Assembly: GCF_015670745.1 (NCBI RefSeq)
Contig: NZ_JADPCH010000013.1
Location: forward strand, 1 to 64,000
Direction of reading: 5' to 3'
Length of the DNA stretch: 64,000 nucleotides
Source of the DNA: Collinsella aerofaciens
GTDB lineage: Bacteria; Actinomycetota; Coriobacteriia; Coriobacteriales; Coriobacteriaceae
Shown in pieces: positions 49,440-58,206 of this stretch (position 1 is its first letter; every line of letters starts with the position of its first letter). Made by a program: the position numbers and the translations under genes. The notes beneath the pieces are model-generated. The model did not search any database. It was given only the letters and a program-made list of their open reading frames with translations, and was not told the origin of the DNA.

Positions 49440-50336
49440 ATGAAGCTCCAGCAGCTCAGATATGTCGTCAAAGTTGCCGAATGCGGCAGCATTACCGAGG
49501 CCTCGCGCCGTCTCTTTGTGTCGCAGCCTTCGATTACCGCGTCGATTCGCGATCTTGAAAACGAGATGGGTGTGCACATCTTTGAGCGCACCAACAAGGG
49601 CGTCATTGTGTCCGAGGAAGGCGAGACCTTCTTGGGCTATGCGCGCCAGGTACTCGACCAGGCCGACCTGCTCGAGGGTAAGTACAAGGGCGCATCCGAG
49701 CAGGTGCCGCACTTTAGTGTGAGCTGCCAGCATTATTCCTTTGCCGTCAACGCGTTTGTCGACGTGATTCGCGAGTTCGATGCCGCGCGTTACGACTTCA
49801 CCCTGCGCGAGGAGCAGACTCACGAGATTATCGAGGATGTCGCGCATATGAAAAGCGAACTGGGCATCCTGTACTTATCCGAGCATAACCGCGAGGTCAT
49901 CGAGCGCATGCTGGTGGCCAACGAGCTCGTGTTCGAAGGACTCTTCTGCGCCACGCCGCATGTCTTCGTCTGCGCCGACCATCCGCTGGCGGACCGCTCC
50001 AGCGTGACGCTCGAGGATCTGGAAGACTACCCGTTCCTGTCCTACGAGCAGGGCAGCTACAACTCGTTTTACTATTCCGAGGAGCTGACCTCGACGTTCG
50101 AGCGTCGCAAAAATATCCGCGTGCGCGACCGTGCGACGTTGTTCAATTTGGCCATGGGCCTCAACGGCTACACGGTATGCTCGGGCGTGATCAGCCACGA
50201 GCTCAACGGTCCCGGCATTATCTCGATTCCGCTCGACGTGGACGAGTATATGGAGATTGGCATCATCACGCGCAAGAACACGACGCTCACGCGCTACGGT
50301 CGGGCCTATATCGACGCGATTCGTCAGCATATCTAG
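49440..50336 (+). CDS. LysR-family regulator
   Basis: A 298-residue LysR protein (ATG 49440, AAGGAGACAGCC upstream). Helix-turn-helix SITEASRRLFVSQPSITASIRDLE and effector domain with YDFTLREEQTHEIIEDVAHMKSELGILYL. A shape resembling CysL/CynR regulators of sulfur or amino-acid metabolism fits the downstream methionine-synthase-like gene. A perfect dyad at 50383-50405 lies between the two genes and may be its operator. It follows a HAD gene in the same direction. Confidence 0.9.
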   Translation: MKLQQLRYVVKVAECGSITEASRRLFVSQPSITASIRDLENEMGVHIFERTNKGVIVSEEGETFLGYARQVLDQADLLEGKYKGASEQVPHFSVSCQHYSFAVNAFVDVIREFDAARYDFTLREEQTHEIIEDVAHMKSELGILYLSEHNREVIERMLVANELVFEGLFCATPHVFVCADHPLADRSSVTLEDLEDYPFLSYEQGSYNSFYYSEELTSTFERRKNIRVRDRATLFNLAMGLNGYTVCSGVISHELNGPGIISIPLDVDEYMEIGIITRKNTTLTRYGRAYIDAIRQHI

Positions 50337-50382
50337 GCCGCTGTACTCCGCACGGTTCAAGTCTCTTTATGGCAGTCCAGAC

Positions 50383-50405
50383 TGATATAGGAAGCATCTA
50401 TATCA
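50383..50405. promoter_or_regulatory. Candidate LysR operator
   Basis: TGATATAG and CTATATCA separated by seven bases, a perfect 23-bp dyad that contains the T-N11-A core typical of LysR sites. It lies downstream of the lysR gene and about 90 bases before the MetE-like start. Confidence 0.6.
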
Positions 50406-50491
50406 AACTGTTATAAACATATATTTTACGATGACCATATGAGCGCTCATACTCTGTCCCAGTAAAGCAACCAATGCAAAGGGAGATATCC

Positions 50492-51625
50492 ATGAGCACT
50501 TCGATTCAACCGAACGCGCCGTTTCGCGCCGATATCGTCGGCAGTTTTCTTCGTCCGCAGGCCGTGAAGGACGCCCGTGCCGCCTACGCCGCGGGTACGC
50601 TCGATGACGACGGCCTTAAGGCCGTCGAGGATGAGGCCATTCGCGATTTGGTGGCAAAGCAGAAGGCGGCCGGCCTGCAGGTCATCACCGATGGCGAGTT
50701 TCGCCGCAGCTACTGGCACCTCGACTTTATGTGGGGGCTGAACGGCGTCGAGCGTCGCACCTCGCGTACGGGCTATATGTTCCACGACGAGGAGACCACG
50801 GCCGATACCGCCGTGGTGACCGGCCCCATCAGCGGCGAGAACCACCCCTTCGTCGAGCACTTTAAGTTTGTCAAGGCGCTTGAGGGCGAGGGCCACGTTG
50901 CACGCCAGACCATCCCGGCGCCGATTCAGACGTTCTCCGAAGTCACGCTCGACCGCTGCGATGGCCAGCAGGAGAGCTTGCGTGCTGTCTATAAGACCGA
51001 CGAAGATCTCGCCGATGCCATCGCCGCAGCATACCGCACCGTGATTGCCGACCTGTATGCCGCAGGCTGCCGCAATATCCAGTTTGATGACTGTACCTGG
51101 GGAATCTATTGCGATACCGATTTTGTGGCAAAGACCGGCATGAGCCCGGTTGATCTGCAAAAGGTGAGCGAGCTGGGTGTGGCGCTCAACAATGCCGCCA
51201 TCGCGGGCAAGCCCGACGATCTGGTCATCAACACGCATGTATGCCGCGGCAACTACCACTCCACCTACGCTTTTGAGGGCGGCTACGACCCCATCGCGCC
51301 GTACCTGTTTGCGCATGAGGACGTCGATGCGTTCTATCTGGAGTTCGATACGCCGCGCGCCGGTGGCTTTGAGCCGCTCAAGTACGTTGCCCCCGGCAAG
51401 AAGGTCGTGTTGGGCCTGGTGACCACCAAGGCGGCAGAGCTCGAGAACGAGGATGTTATTGTCGAGCGCATCCGCGAGGCGGCAAAGTACGTGCCGCTCG
51501 AGAACCTGTATCTGTCTCCGCAGTGTGGCTTTGCCAGCTGCGAGATTGGCAACAAGCTGACCGAGGACGAGCAGTGGGCAAAGATTGCGCTGGTCAGGCG
51601 CGTTGCCGAGCGCGTTTGGAAGTAA
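50492..51625 (+). CDS. MetE C-domain-like methionine synthase (YxjG/YxjH type)
   Basis: A 377-residue cobalamin-independent methionine-synthase-family protein. RADIVGSFLRPQAVKDAR at the start, DGEFRRSYWHLDFMWGL, the zinc ligands in NTHVCRGNYHS and a late SPQCGFASC support the family, as does DDCTWGI. Members use methyl donors such as methyltetrahydropteroyl-glutamate or methylated sulfur compounds with homocysteine. ATG 50492 follows GGGAG. Length is that of YxjG/YxjH, not full MetE. Likely regulated by the adjacent LysR. Confidence 0.92.
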   Translation: MSTSIQPNAPFRADIVGSFLRPQAVKDARAAYAAGTLDDDGLKAVEDEAIRDLVAKQKAAGLQVITDGEFRRSYWHLDFMWGLNGVERRTSRTGYMFHDEETTADTAVVTGPISGENHPFVEHFKFVKALEGEGHVARQTIPAPIQTFSEVTLDRCDGQQESLRAVYKTDEDLADAIAAAYRTVIADLYAAGCRNIQFDDCTWGIYCDTDFVAKTGMSPVDLQKVSELGVALNNAAIAGKPDDLVINTHVCRGNYHSTYAFEGGYDPIAPYLFAHEDVDAFYLEFDTPRAGGFEPLKYVAPGKKVVLGLVTTKAAELENEDVIVERIREAAKYVPLENLYLSPQCGFASCEIGNKLTEDEQWAKIALVRRVAERVWK

Positions 51626-51748
51626 CACTACCGTTCGCAGGTGACGGCGCGTGCGAGAAATTACATATCGCGTACAATGGTTCGGATCGTATCGTTCGGG
51701 CAGGTAATCCGCTATGCTCGAGCGCCCTTCCATTCTGAAAGGGCATCC

Positions 51749-51850
51749 GTGTCCCAGTCTTTGACGCCCGCCGTCACCGATGCCATCTACGATGCGTCAT
51801 CGCTCGGCCGCCCGCGCATGTTTTTGCTCGGCCTACATATGCGCGTGGGC
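51749..51850 (+). pseudogene. Remnant of an NCS2 nucleobase permease N-terminus
   Basis: A GTG at 51749 with AAAGGG upstream begins VSQSLTPAVTDAIYDASS then LGRPRMFLLGLHM. The DAxxLGxPKMxLLGLQHM pattern is how uracil/xanthine permeases of the NCS2 family start. After about 33 codons the similarity stops and the frame runs into the 3' end of the divergent esterase gene. An upstream TACAAT (51673-51678) may be its former -10. I infer a deletion that removed the rest of the permease. Confidence 0.55.
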
Positions 51851-51857
51851 ACCATTT

Positions 51858-52523
51858 TTAATGCGTCAGTATCCAGTGGATGCCACGCGCCATTCGTAGA
51901 TCGGTTTGGGCAAAGTGGTTGCCGGGGTTGAGCTCCAGCGTTGTTGGAATGCCGCGATCGACAAGCAACGCTTCCATGGCGCGTGTGCCTTCGAGGACGT
52001 GTCGCATCATGCGGTTGGGCGTCTTGGTTTCTTTTTTGCCGAGTGACAGGTAGACGGCGCCGGGCGCGTTCGGCATCCTGTGCTCGTGCGCATAGTCGAT
52101 AAAGCCAGGAAACCAAAGGGACCCCGATGCGCTTGCGGCGCGGTCAAAGGCATCGGTTTGCCAGAGGGCCCAAAGCGAAAAGAGACCCGCCAGCGAATAG
52201 CCGGCAATGCCACGCCAGGCAGGTGGCTGTGGGAGTGATAATTCGACCTTTGGGATTATCCGGTTCAGCAGTTCATCGAGAAATCCGGACGCCTGACCGC
52301 CAAAGGGTTCGGCATCGCGTACAGTTCCGTCGCATTCCCAAGGGCTCAGCTCGCGATTCCAGTTGAGGCCGCCAATGGCGACAAGGGTAAACGGTGGGCA
52401 GTCGAGCTCTCGGCAGCACTTATATACCTCGATGCCGTCGCCCATGACCACGGGAAGGTAGATGATCGGTGCGCTTTCGGCATGCATTGAATGAACGGTT
52501 ATCTGCTTTTGGCACGCTTCCAT
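51858..52523 (-). CDS. Alpha/beta-hydrolase esterase
   Basis: A 221-residue serine hydrolase with nucleophile elbow GYSLAGLFS, similar to esterase D / enterochelin-esterase-like proteins (LDELLNRIIPKVE before the elbow; SASGSLWFPGF after). The catalytic His is probably in NPGNHFAQTD. The first 30 residues hold no signal peptide. ATG 52523 has a weak ribosome site. Its 3' end abuts the permease remnant, so it is likely the survivor of a deletion event. Confidence 0.85.
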   Translation of the reverse strand: MEACQKQITVHSMHAESAPIIYLPVVMGDGIEVYKCCRELDCPPFTLVAIGGLNWNRELSPWECDGTVRDAEPFGGQASGFLDELLNRIIPKVELSLPQPPAWRGIAGYSLAGLFSLWALWQTDAFDRAASASGSLWFPGFIDYAHEHRMPNAPGAVYLSLGKKETKTPNRMMRHVLEGTRAMEALLVDRGIPTTLELNPGNHFAQTDLRMARGIHWILTH

Positions 52524-52598
52524 GACGGGCTTCTCTCGGCGTTGTGATATCGACAGCCCCAATTGTCGCACGCCGACGCATACGCGCTACCGAAAAGA

Positions 52599-52633
52599 AA
52601 AGCGCGGAGCCGCTCGATGCGACTCCGCGCTTT
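52599..52633 (-). terminator. Intrinsic terminator after the permease gene
   Basis: AAAGCGCGGAG / CTCCGCGCTTT stem with a T run on the minus strand, 27 bases beyond the permease stop. Confidence 0.88.
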
Positions 52634-52659
52634 GGTGTTCTGCTTTGGCAGCTTTGCCG

Positions 52660-53970
52660 CTATGCTACAAAGAAGTAGACGAGGAAGGCAAGGGCTGCGA
52701 TCCACATGAGCGGCTTGATCTTGGAGGCCTCGCCCTTAAAGAGTGCGACGATCACGTAGGCGATAAAGCCCAGGCCAATGCCGGCAGAGATGGAGTAGGT
52801 GAAGGGCACGCCGGCGACAATCATGAACGCCGGGAAACCCTGCGACACGTCGGACCAGTCGATCTCGGAGGCCTCGCTCATCATGAGGTAGCCGACGTAG
52901 ACCAGAGCACCGCAGGTGGCGGCGCTGGAAACGATGGTGACGATGGGGGAGAAGAACGCGGCGAGAATGAACAGCATGCCGGTGGTGACGGAGGTGAGAC
53001 CCGTGCGGCCACCGTCGGCAGCGCCAGAGGTGGACTCGACGAAGGTGGTGATGGAGGAGACGCCCATGAAACCGCCCACAGCGGCGGCGGCGGAGTCGAC
53101 GATCAGGATCTCCTTGATATTCTCGACGTTGCCGTCGTCGGTGAGGAACTCGCCCTGCTTGGCCACGGCCATCGCGGTGCCCATGGTGTCGAAGAAGTCA
53201 CTCATGAGCAGCGAGAACGAGATGACGAGGAGCGCGGGGTCGGTAAGGACCTTGACGATGGCAGGCACGCCGCCGGCGTCGGCGATGGGGCCACCGATGC
53301 TCGAGAAATCGAGCGGGGCGATGATACCGGTCGGAGCCTGGGTCACACCTAGGGGGATACCGGCGATGACGGCGACGACGATGCCGATGAGCAGCGAGCC
53401 GGGGACGTTGCGGCAGGCGAGGGCGACTGTCACCAGGATGGAGATGATGCCGACGATGAAGGTGGGGGAGGTGATGTCGCCCAGACCGACGAGTGTACCG
53501 GCGCCAGCGGTGATAATGCCGGCATCGCACAGGCCAATCATGGCGATGAACAGGCCCAGACCCACCGAGATGGCGTGACGCAGGACAACCGGGATGGCGT
53601 CCATGATGGCCTCGCGCAGGCCACAAAGCACGAGCAGCAAGATGACGACGCCCTCAAGGAAGATGACGCTCATGGCCACGTGCCAGTCACCGCCGCAGAC
53701 GGTGGTGGTGATTCCAGCGATCATCGCGTTGACGCCTAAGCCCGACGCGCAGGCGAGCGGGCGGTTGGCGAAGATGCCCATGCAGATGGTCATGATGCCG
53801 GCGCCCAGGCAGGTGGCGCAGGCGAGCGCTCCCGCATCGATGCCGGCGCCCGAGAGCACCGCAGGGTTGACGGCGATGATGTAGGCCATCGCCAGGAATG
53901 TTGTCAGTCCAGCGCGAAGTTCGGTCCCGATTGTGGACTTGCGCTCACTGACGTGAAAAAGTTCGTCCAT
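52660..53970 (-). CDS. AzgA-type NCS2 purine permease
   Basis: A 436-residue permease with about 13 helices. Starting at ATG 53970 (AAGGAAAGGG upstream), it carries ERKSTIGTELRAGLTTFLAMAYII, LACASGLGVNAM and FDTMGTAMAVAKQGEFL, all typical of the AzgA/PurP-like hypoxanthine/guanine/adenine transporters. It likely imports purines by proton symport. No purine riboswitch was found in its leader. It ends at a strong terminator. Confidence 0.92.
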   Translation of the reverse strand: MDELFHVSERKSTIGTELRAGLTTFLAMAYIIAVNPAVLSGAGIDAGALACATCLGAGIMTICMGIFANRPLACASGLGVNAMIAGITTTVCGGDWHVAMSVIFLEGVVILLLVLCGLREAIMDAIPVVLRHAISVGLGLFIAMIGLCDAGIITAGAGTLVGLGDITSPTFIVGIISILVTVALACRNVPGSLLIGIVVAVIAGIPLGVTQAPTGIIAPLDFSSIGGPIADAGGVPAIVKVLTDPALLVISFSLLMSDFFDTMGTAMAVAKQGEFLTDDGNVENIKEILIVDSAAAAVGGFMGVSSITTFVESTSGAADGGRTGLTSVTTGMLFILAAFFSPIVTIVSSAATCGALVYVGYLMMSEASEIDWSDVSQGFPAFMIVAGVPFTYSISAGIGLGFIAYVIVALFKGEASKIKPLMWIAALAFLVYFFVA

Positions 53971-54163
53971 GCATACCCTTTCCTTGTTCGGCCCCGAGTT
54001 TAGGCCGATTGACACGAACTCACCCACTATATCGCCTTTGTGAAGTTGGTGTTCCTCACATGTTGATGTTCGGCGGTTTGTAACGGACGGGCGGTATCTT
54101 TCGCATGAAATTGTGTAGGTACCGTATACTTAAGCGGTTACAACGACCCCTATGGAGGAACGT

Positions 54164-54583
54164 ATGATTAAAGAGCTCTGCCGCGACGAGGCTATCCTGT
54201 CTCAGCGTTGCGAGGTTGCGACTGTCGAGGACGAGTCGGTCGCTCAGGATCTGATTGATACCATCAAGTCGCTCGATGATGCCGGCTGCCTTGCCGCCAA
54301 CCAGATCGGCGTCACCAAGAAGGTCTGCGTCTATCTGGACGACGCCGGCGAGCCCCATGTGCTCTACAACCCCCGTCTGGTGTTTGGCCTGGGTGCCAGC
54401 AAGATGGAGGAGAGCTGCCTGACGCACGAGGAGGTCACCAAGTCCACGCGCTATATCAAGTGCAAGGTTGCCTTTGACCAGATCGTCGACGGCAAGATGA
54501 AGGAGTGCCGCCGCGACTACGCGGGCTTTGAGGCACAGATGATCCAGCATATGATCGATCACTGTCTTGGAAAGTTGGTCTAA
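54164..54583 (+). CDS. Peptide deformylase paralog lacking catalytic Glu
   Basis: A 139-residue deformylase-family protein. ATG 54164 has TGGAGGAACGT upstream. The Gln motif GCLAANQIG and the Cys motif EESCLTHEE are visible, but the zinc-binding and catalytic HExxH is IQHMIDHCLG: Met replaces the catalytic Glu. In true deformylases that Glu polarises the water, so activity is doubtful. The related gene at 61911 keeps QHEIDH. The stop TAA is the start of a 105-bp inverted repeat. Confidence 0.88.
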   Translation: MIKELCRDEAILSQRCEVATVEDESVAQDLIDTIKSLDDAGCLAANQIGVTKKVCVYLDDAGEPHVLYNPRLVFGLGASKMEESCLTHEEVTKSTRYIKCKVAFDQIVDGKMKECRRDYAGFEAQMIQHMIDHCLGKLV

Positions 54584-54684
54584 GGGGACCAAAGCACCGC
54601 ACCTTGCCGCTCAATCGTCGCTCGCGTACCTTAAGTACGCTTCGCTCCTCTTTCGTGGCAATCTGCGGCACTTTGACCCCTTAG
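54580..54684. repeat. 105-bp inverted repeat at deformylase stop
   Basis: CTAAGGGG at the left pairs with CCCCTTAG at the right; the stem continues (CCAAAGCACCGCA / TGCGGCACTTTG) to a central GCGTAC / GTACGC palindrome. The deformylase stop codon is inside the left arm. It may act as terminator. Confidence 0.8.
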
Positions 54685-54728
54685 ACGACCTGCGGGGTTA
54701 ACTTGGTTGAGTTTATCCTGTTTGAATA

Positions 54729-54764
54729 GTCCGGGCGTGACATTGTTGTCATGTCCGGGCTTTT
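54729..54764 (+). terminator. Intrinsic terminator
   Basis: Fourteen-pair hairpin (GTCCGGGCGTGACA / TGTCATGTCCGGGC, with G-U pairs) followed by TTTT, upstream of the bile salt hydrolase gene. Confidence 0.8.
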
Positions 54765-54827
54765 GTGTTTAGCGCCTTTTTGTTTGGAGACAATGAAATT
54801 AGCAAGAACGTAAAGCTAGGAGGCGCT

Positions 54828-55793
54828 ATGTGTACGAGTATTCGATTTACCGATAATTCTGGCCACATGTATCTGGGCCGCAATCTCGACTGGAGCTTTG
54901 ACTACGGCCAACAGGTTCGCGTGATGCCGCGCGGGTTTCACATTCCGTATTCGTTTATCGACGACGCGACAGCGGCGCACGCGGTGATCGGTATGTGCAT
55001 CGATTACAGGAACTACCCTATGTTCTTCGATTGCGGCAACGATGCGGGCCTCGCCGTGGCGGGTCTCAATTTCCCGGGTTATGCCGAGTATGCCGAGGGC
55101 CCTGTCGACGGCAAGACCAATATCGCGGCCTATGAGTTTCCCCTGTGGGTGGCAGCGACGTTCTCGACGGTCGATGAGGTCGAGGCCGCGCTGCGCGACA
55201 CGGTGATTGTCGCCAAATCTGCCGGAGAGGGGCTGGGCGTGTCGCTGCTCCATTGGATTATCGGCGACAGCCAGCGCAGCATCGTGGTCGAGATGATGGC
55301 TGACGGCCTGCATGTATACGACGATCCGGTCGACACCCTTGCCAACCAGCCGACCTTCCCGTGGCACATGGAAAACCTGCGCACCTATATCACCGCCACA
55401 AGCGATTTTCCGCAGACGGCGACATGGCGTGGCGCCGAGCTCAAGCCCTATGGCGCGGGTGCCGGCATGCGCGGTATTCCGGGTGACTGCTATTCGCCGA
55501 GCCGTTTTGTAAAGGCGGCGTACCTCAATGCCAATTACCCGCAAAAGGAGAGCGAGACCGAAAACGTCGTCCGCATGTTCCGTTCACTCGAGGGCGTGGT
55601 GATGATTGAGGGGGCGTCCAGGATGGGCGATGGCAAATTCGAGAAGACTATCTATACCGGATGCTTTAGCGCGCGCACGGGCAATTATTACTACGCGATG
55701 TATGGGGATCCGTCGATTCGCTACGTGAGCCTGATGGATGCCGAGGGCGCGAGCCCCGATAGGCTCGTGGTTCCCGAGCCGCGTCGTTCGTAG
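54828..55793 (+). CDS. bsh: Bile salt hydrolase / choloylglycine hydrolase
   Basis: A 321-residue N-terminal nucleophile hydrolase, likely cytoplasmic, that cleaves glycine or taurine from conjugated bile acids. Met is followed directly by Cys2 (CTSIRF), the nucleophile after Met removal. Other conserved sites are GRNLDW (Arg/Asp), GLNFPGYA (Asn), DPVDTLANQPTFPWHMENL (Asn), and GIPGDCYSPSRFVKAA (Arg). This combination indicates BSH over penicillin V acylase, though some relatives differ in substrate. AGGAGG lies six bases before the ATG. A terminator follows. BSH is a known trait of Collinsella-type gut bacteria. Confidence 0.93.
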   Translation: MCTSIRFTDNSGHMYLGRNLDWSFDYGQQVRVMPRGFHIPYSFIDDATAAHAVIGMCIDYRNYPMFFDCGNDAGLAVAGLNFPGYAEYAEGPVDGKTNIAAYEFPLWVAATFSTVDEVEAALRDTVIVAKSAGEGLGVSLLHWIIGDSQRSIVVEMMADGLHVYDDPVDTLANQPTFPWHMENLRTYITATSDFPQTATWRGAELKPYGAGAGMRGIPGDCYSPSRFVKAAYLNANYPQKESETENVVRMFRSLEGVVMIEGASRMGDGKFEKTIYTGCFSARTGNYYYAMYGDPSIRYVSLMDAEGASPDRLVVPEPRRS

Positions 55794-55818
55794 CCGTTAG
55801 CTTTACTGCAATGCAAAG

Positions 55819-55850
55819 CGGTCCCGCATCTCCCATGAGATGCGGGACCG
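55819..55850. terminator. Hairpin between bsh and kup
   Basis: Perfect 14-bp stem CGGTCCCGCATCTC / GAGATGCGGGACCG with a four-base loop, between convergent genes. Confidence 0.8.
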
Positions 55851-55874
55851 TTGTCGTCAATGGCTGGTGGCGTG

Positions 55875-58106
55875 TTAGAAGTTGGCGTCGTTGAGCTGGG
55901 TGCTTTCGAGTCCGTCGAGTTGCTGTTGCTCGGGCGTATCGGCGACGCTCTCGAGCAGCTCGGTGGGATCGACGTTCATGTCCTTACCGGCTTCGTTGCC
56001 GTTGACCAGGTCGTCCGAGAAGATGTCGACTTCCATTTCCTCGGCCTCTTCGATCAGGATCTCGAGCGGCACCTGGGTGCGAATGAGTTTGACTGCCGGA
56101 CGCATGCGGGCAAAGAGCGGTACGTACTCAATGATGATGGCCGAGTTCTCGAGACCATACCAACGTGCCGGGCTTCCGCAGGCGCGGCGGACGGCGTACT
56201 TGATGGCCATCACACGGTGGTCGTTGCGGTTGATGTCCGTTTCGGGGGCAAGCATCTTGCGCAGCATGCAAAAACGGAAGTCGCCCACGTTGCCGCGGGT
56301 CTCGTAGATAGAGTAGGTGTGATGCTGCGGCGGCAACTCACCCGATGCCATCAGGTCGCCAACGATCTGGCGCAGGTAGGCGTTGATGCGCTGATTGACC
56401 TTAAAGCCCAGGTCCAAGCGCACCCGGAACAGGAAGTCCGTGCCAAAGGTCTCAACGGAATATTCGTGCGTATAGGGCTCGTCGGTAACGTGCACGTTGA
56501 TGAACCAATATGCCTTGGCGCGCTTGGGGTGCTTGTCCAGGATGGAATAAAGCACGTCGCGGTCGAGCGTGAGCGGGTCGGGGCTGTTGGTGAGAAATAC
56601 CAGATTGTCAGCGAGCACGGGATAGGTCTCGTCGTTGCGCAGGCGGTTGAGCTGATCGATGTACTTGGAGACGGGCAGCAGAATCGTCTGTGTGCGCTCG
56701 ATGGCGGTGCCGCGGCGCCACACGTACATAAGGCCAAACAGCAGTGCGGCCAGGAAGATCATGACGTAGCCGCCGTCAAAGAACATGGTGAGGCACGAGG
56801 CGAAGAAGCACAGCTCAATGGCACCAAAGAGCAGGGCGAAGACGCAGGCACCCAGCTTGTGCTTGAGGATGCCAGCGATGTAGCTCGTCAAAAGCGTCGT
56901 GGTCATGAGCATGGTCACGGTAATGGCGAGGCCGTAGGCGCTCTCCATGCGCTCGGAGTTTTGGAACAGCAGCACGATGAAGATGCAGCCGACCCACATG
57001 ATGTTGTTGACGAGCGGAATATAGAGCTGCCCCTTGGTGTCGCTGGGGTAGTGGATGCGCAGATGCGGCATAAGGTTGAGACGCGTTGCCTCGGATACCA
57101 GCGAGAACGAGCCGGTGATGAGCGCCTGCGAGGCGATGATGGCCGCCACGGCCGAAAGCACGATGGCAAAGGGGCGCAGGGGCTCGGGGAGCATCATATA
57201 GAACGGGTTGACGATATCCATCGCGAGCATCTGGGGATTGGAATTGTTGGCGAGCAGCCAAGCGCCCTGACCCAGGTAGTTAAGGATAAGCGCCGCCTTA
57301 ACAAACGGCCAGGATGCGTAGATGTTGGCCTTGCCCACGTGGCCCATGTCTGAATAGAGCGCCTCGGCGCCGGTCGTCGACAGGAAGACGAAGCCGAGCA
57401 CCATGATGCCCGAGTGGTTGATGGGCGAGAACAGAAACATGACGCCGCGGATGGGGTTGAGCGCGCGCAAGATGGACAGGTTGCCGAGCATGTTGAACAG
57501 ACCGGCGCCTGCCAGGAACAGGAACCATAGCGTCATGAGCGGACCGAAGAGCTTGCCGATTGACGAGGTGCCGGCGCGCTGCATGGCAAACAGACCGCAG
57601 ATAATGATGATGGTAATGATGATGACGTTGGTCTGGCCGTCGCCCAGCAGCGCATGGCCCCATTCGATGGTGCGCAGACCCTCGATGGCCGTGGTAACCG
57701 TGACGGCGGGGGTGAGGATGCCGTCGGCAAGCAGTGCCGCACCGCCGATCATAGCGGGCAGAATCAGCCATGGTGCCACCTTGCGTACGAGGCTGAACAG
57801 GGCGAAGATGCCGCCTTCGTTGTGGTTATCGGCCTTCATGGCGATTAACACGTACTTGACCGTGGTCACGAGCGTCATGGTCCAGATAACGAGCGAGAGC
57901 GCGCCCAAGATCATGTCCTCGCTGACGGTACCGATGCCGCCGTTGTTGGCGACGATTGATTTCATGGTGTACATGGGGCTCGTGCCGATGTCGCCATAGA
58001 CGACGCCGAGTGTTACGAGCAGCATGCCAGCGGAGAGGGGGATGGCGCCATGTCCGCTCTGACTACGCTGGTCTTGGAGGCTTGCCTCCAGCTTGTTGTG
58101 TGCCAC
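55875..58106 (-). CDS. kup: Kup potassium uptake protein
   Basis: A 743-residue Kup/HAK-type K+ transporter. Start GTG 58106 was chosen because AAGGGAG lies six bases before it; ATG 58124 would add six residues but has no ribosome site. The first helix bears VTLGVVYGDIGTSPMY, the classic Kup motif, with about twelve helices to residue 450, and a long soluble C-terminus. It imports K+ by proton symport. Two palindromes precede it (58127-58151 and 58207-58230), probably regulatory. Confidence 0.92.
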   Translation of the reverse strand: MAHNKLEASLQDQRSQSGHGAIPLSAGMLLVTLGVVYGDIGTSPMYTMKSIVANNGGIGTVSEDMILGALSLVIWTMTLVTTVKYVLIAMKADNHNEGGIFALFSLVRKVAPWLILPAMIGGAALLADGILTPAVTVTTAIEGLRTIEWGHALLGDGQTNVIIITIIIICGLFAMQRAGTSSIGKLFGPLMTLWFLFLAGAGLFNMLGNLSILRALNPIRGVMFLFSPINHSGIMVLGFVFLSTTGAEALYSDMGHVGKANIYASWPFVKAALILNYLGQGAWLLANNSNPQMLAMDIVNPFYMMLPEPLRPFAIVLSAVAAIIASQALITGSFSLVSEATRLNLMPHLRIHYPSDTKGQLYIPLVNNIMWVGCIFIVLLFQNSERMESAYGLAITVTMLMTTTLLTSYIAGILKHKLGACVFALLFGAIELCFFASCLTMFFDGGYVMIFLAALLFGLMYVWRRGTAIERTQTILLPVSKYIDQLNRLRNDETYPVLADNLVFLTNSPDPLTLDRDVLYSILDKHPKRAKAYWFINVHVTDEPYTHEYSVETFGTDFLFRVRLDLGFKVNQRINAYLRQIVGDLMASGELPPQHHTYSIYETRGNVGDFRFCMLRKMLAPETDINRNDHRVMAIKYAVRRACGSPARWYGLENSAIIIEYVPLFARMRPAVKLIRTQVPLEILIEEAEEMEVDIFSDDLVNGNEAGKDMNVDPTELLESVADTPEQQQLDGLESTQLNDANF

Positions 58107-58126
58107 GTGGACTCCCTTAGACATCC

Positions 58127-58151
58127 GGTTATCTGTCTAGGACAGATAACC
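58127..58151 (-). promoter_or_regulatory. Palindrome in kup leader
   Basis: Eleven-base perfect arms GGTTATCTGTC / GACAGATAACC with a three-base TAG loop, starting just upstream of ATG 58124. It may be an operator or a leader hairpin. Confidence 0.6.
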
Positions 58152-58206
58152 TTTATGCCGTCTTTATACATACAAGAGCAGTTTGGCACATCAGGTTATT
58201 TTAGAC

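Noticed and set aside
53971-54100. A purine riboswitch upstream of the AzgA-type permease
   Set aside because: None of the conserved loop sequences of the guanine/adenine aptamer were found.
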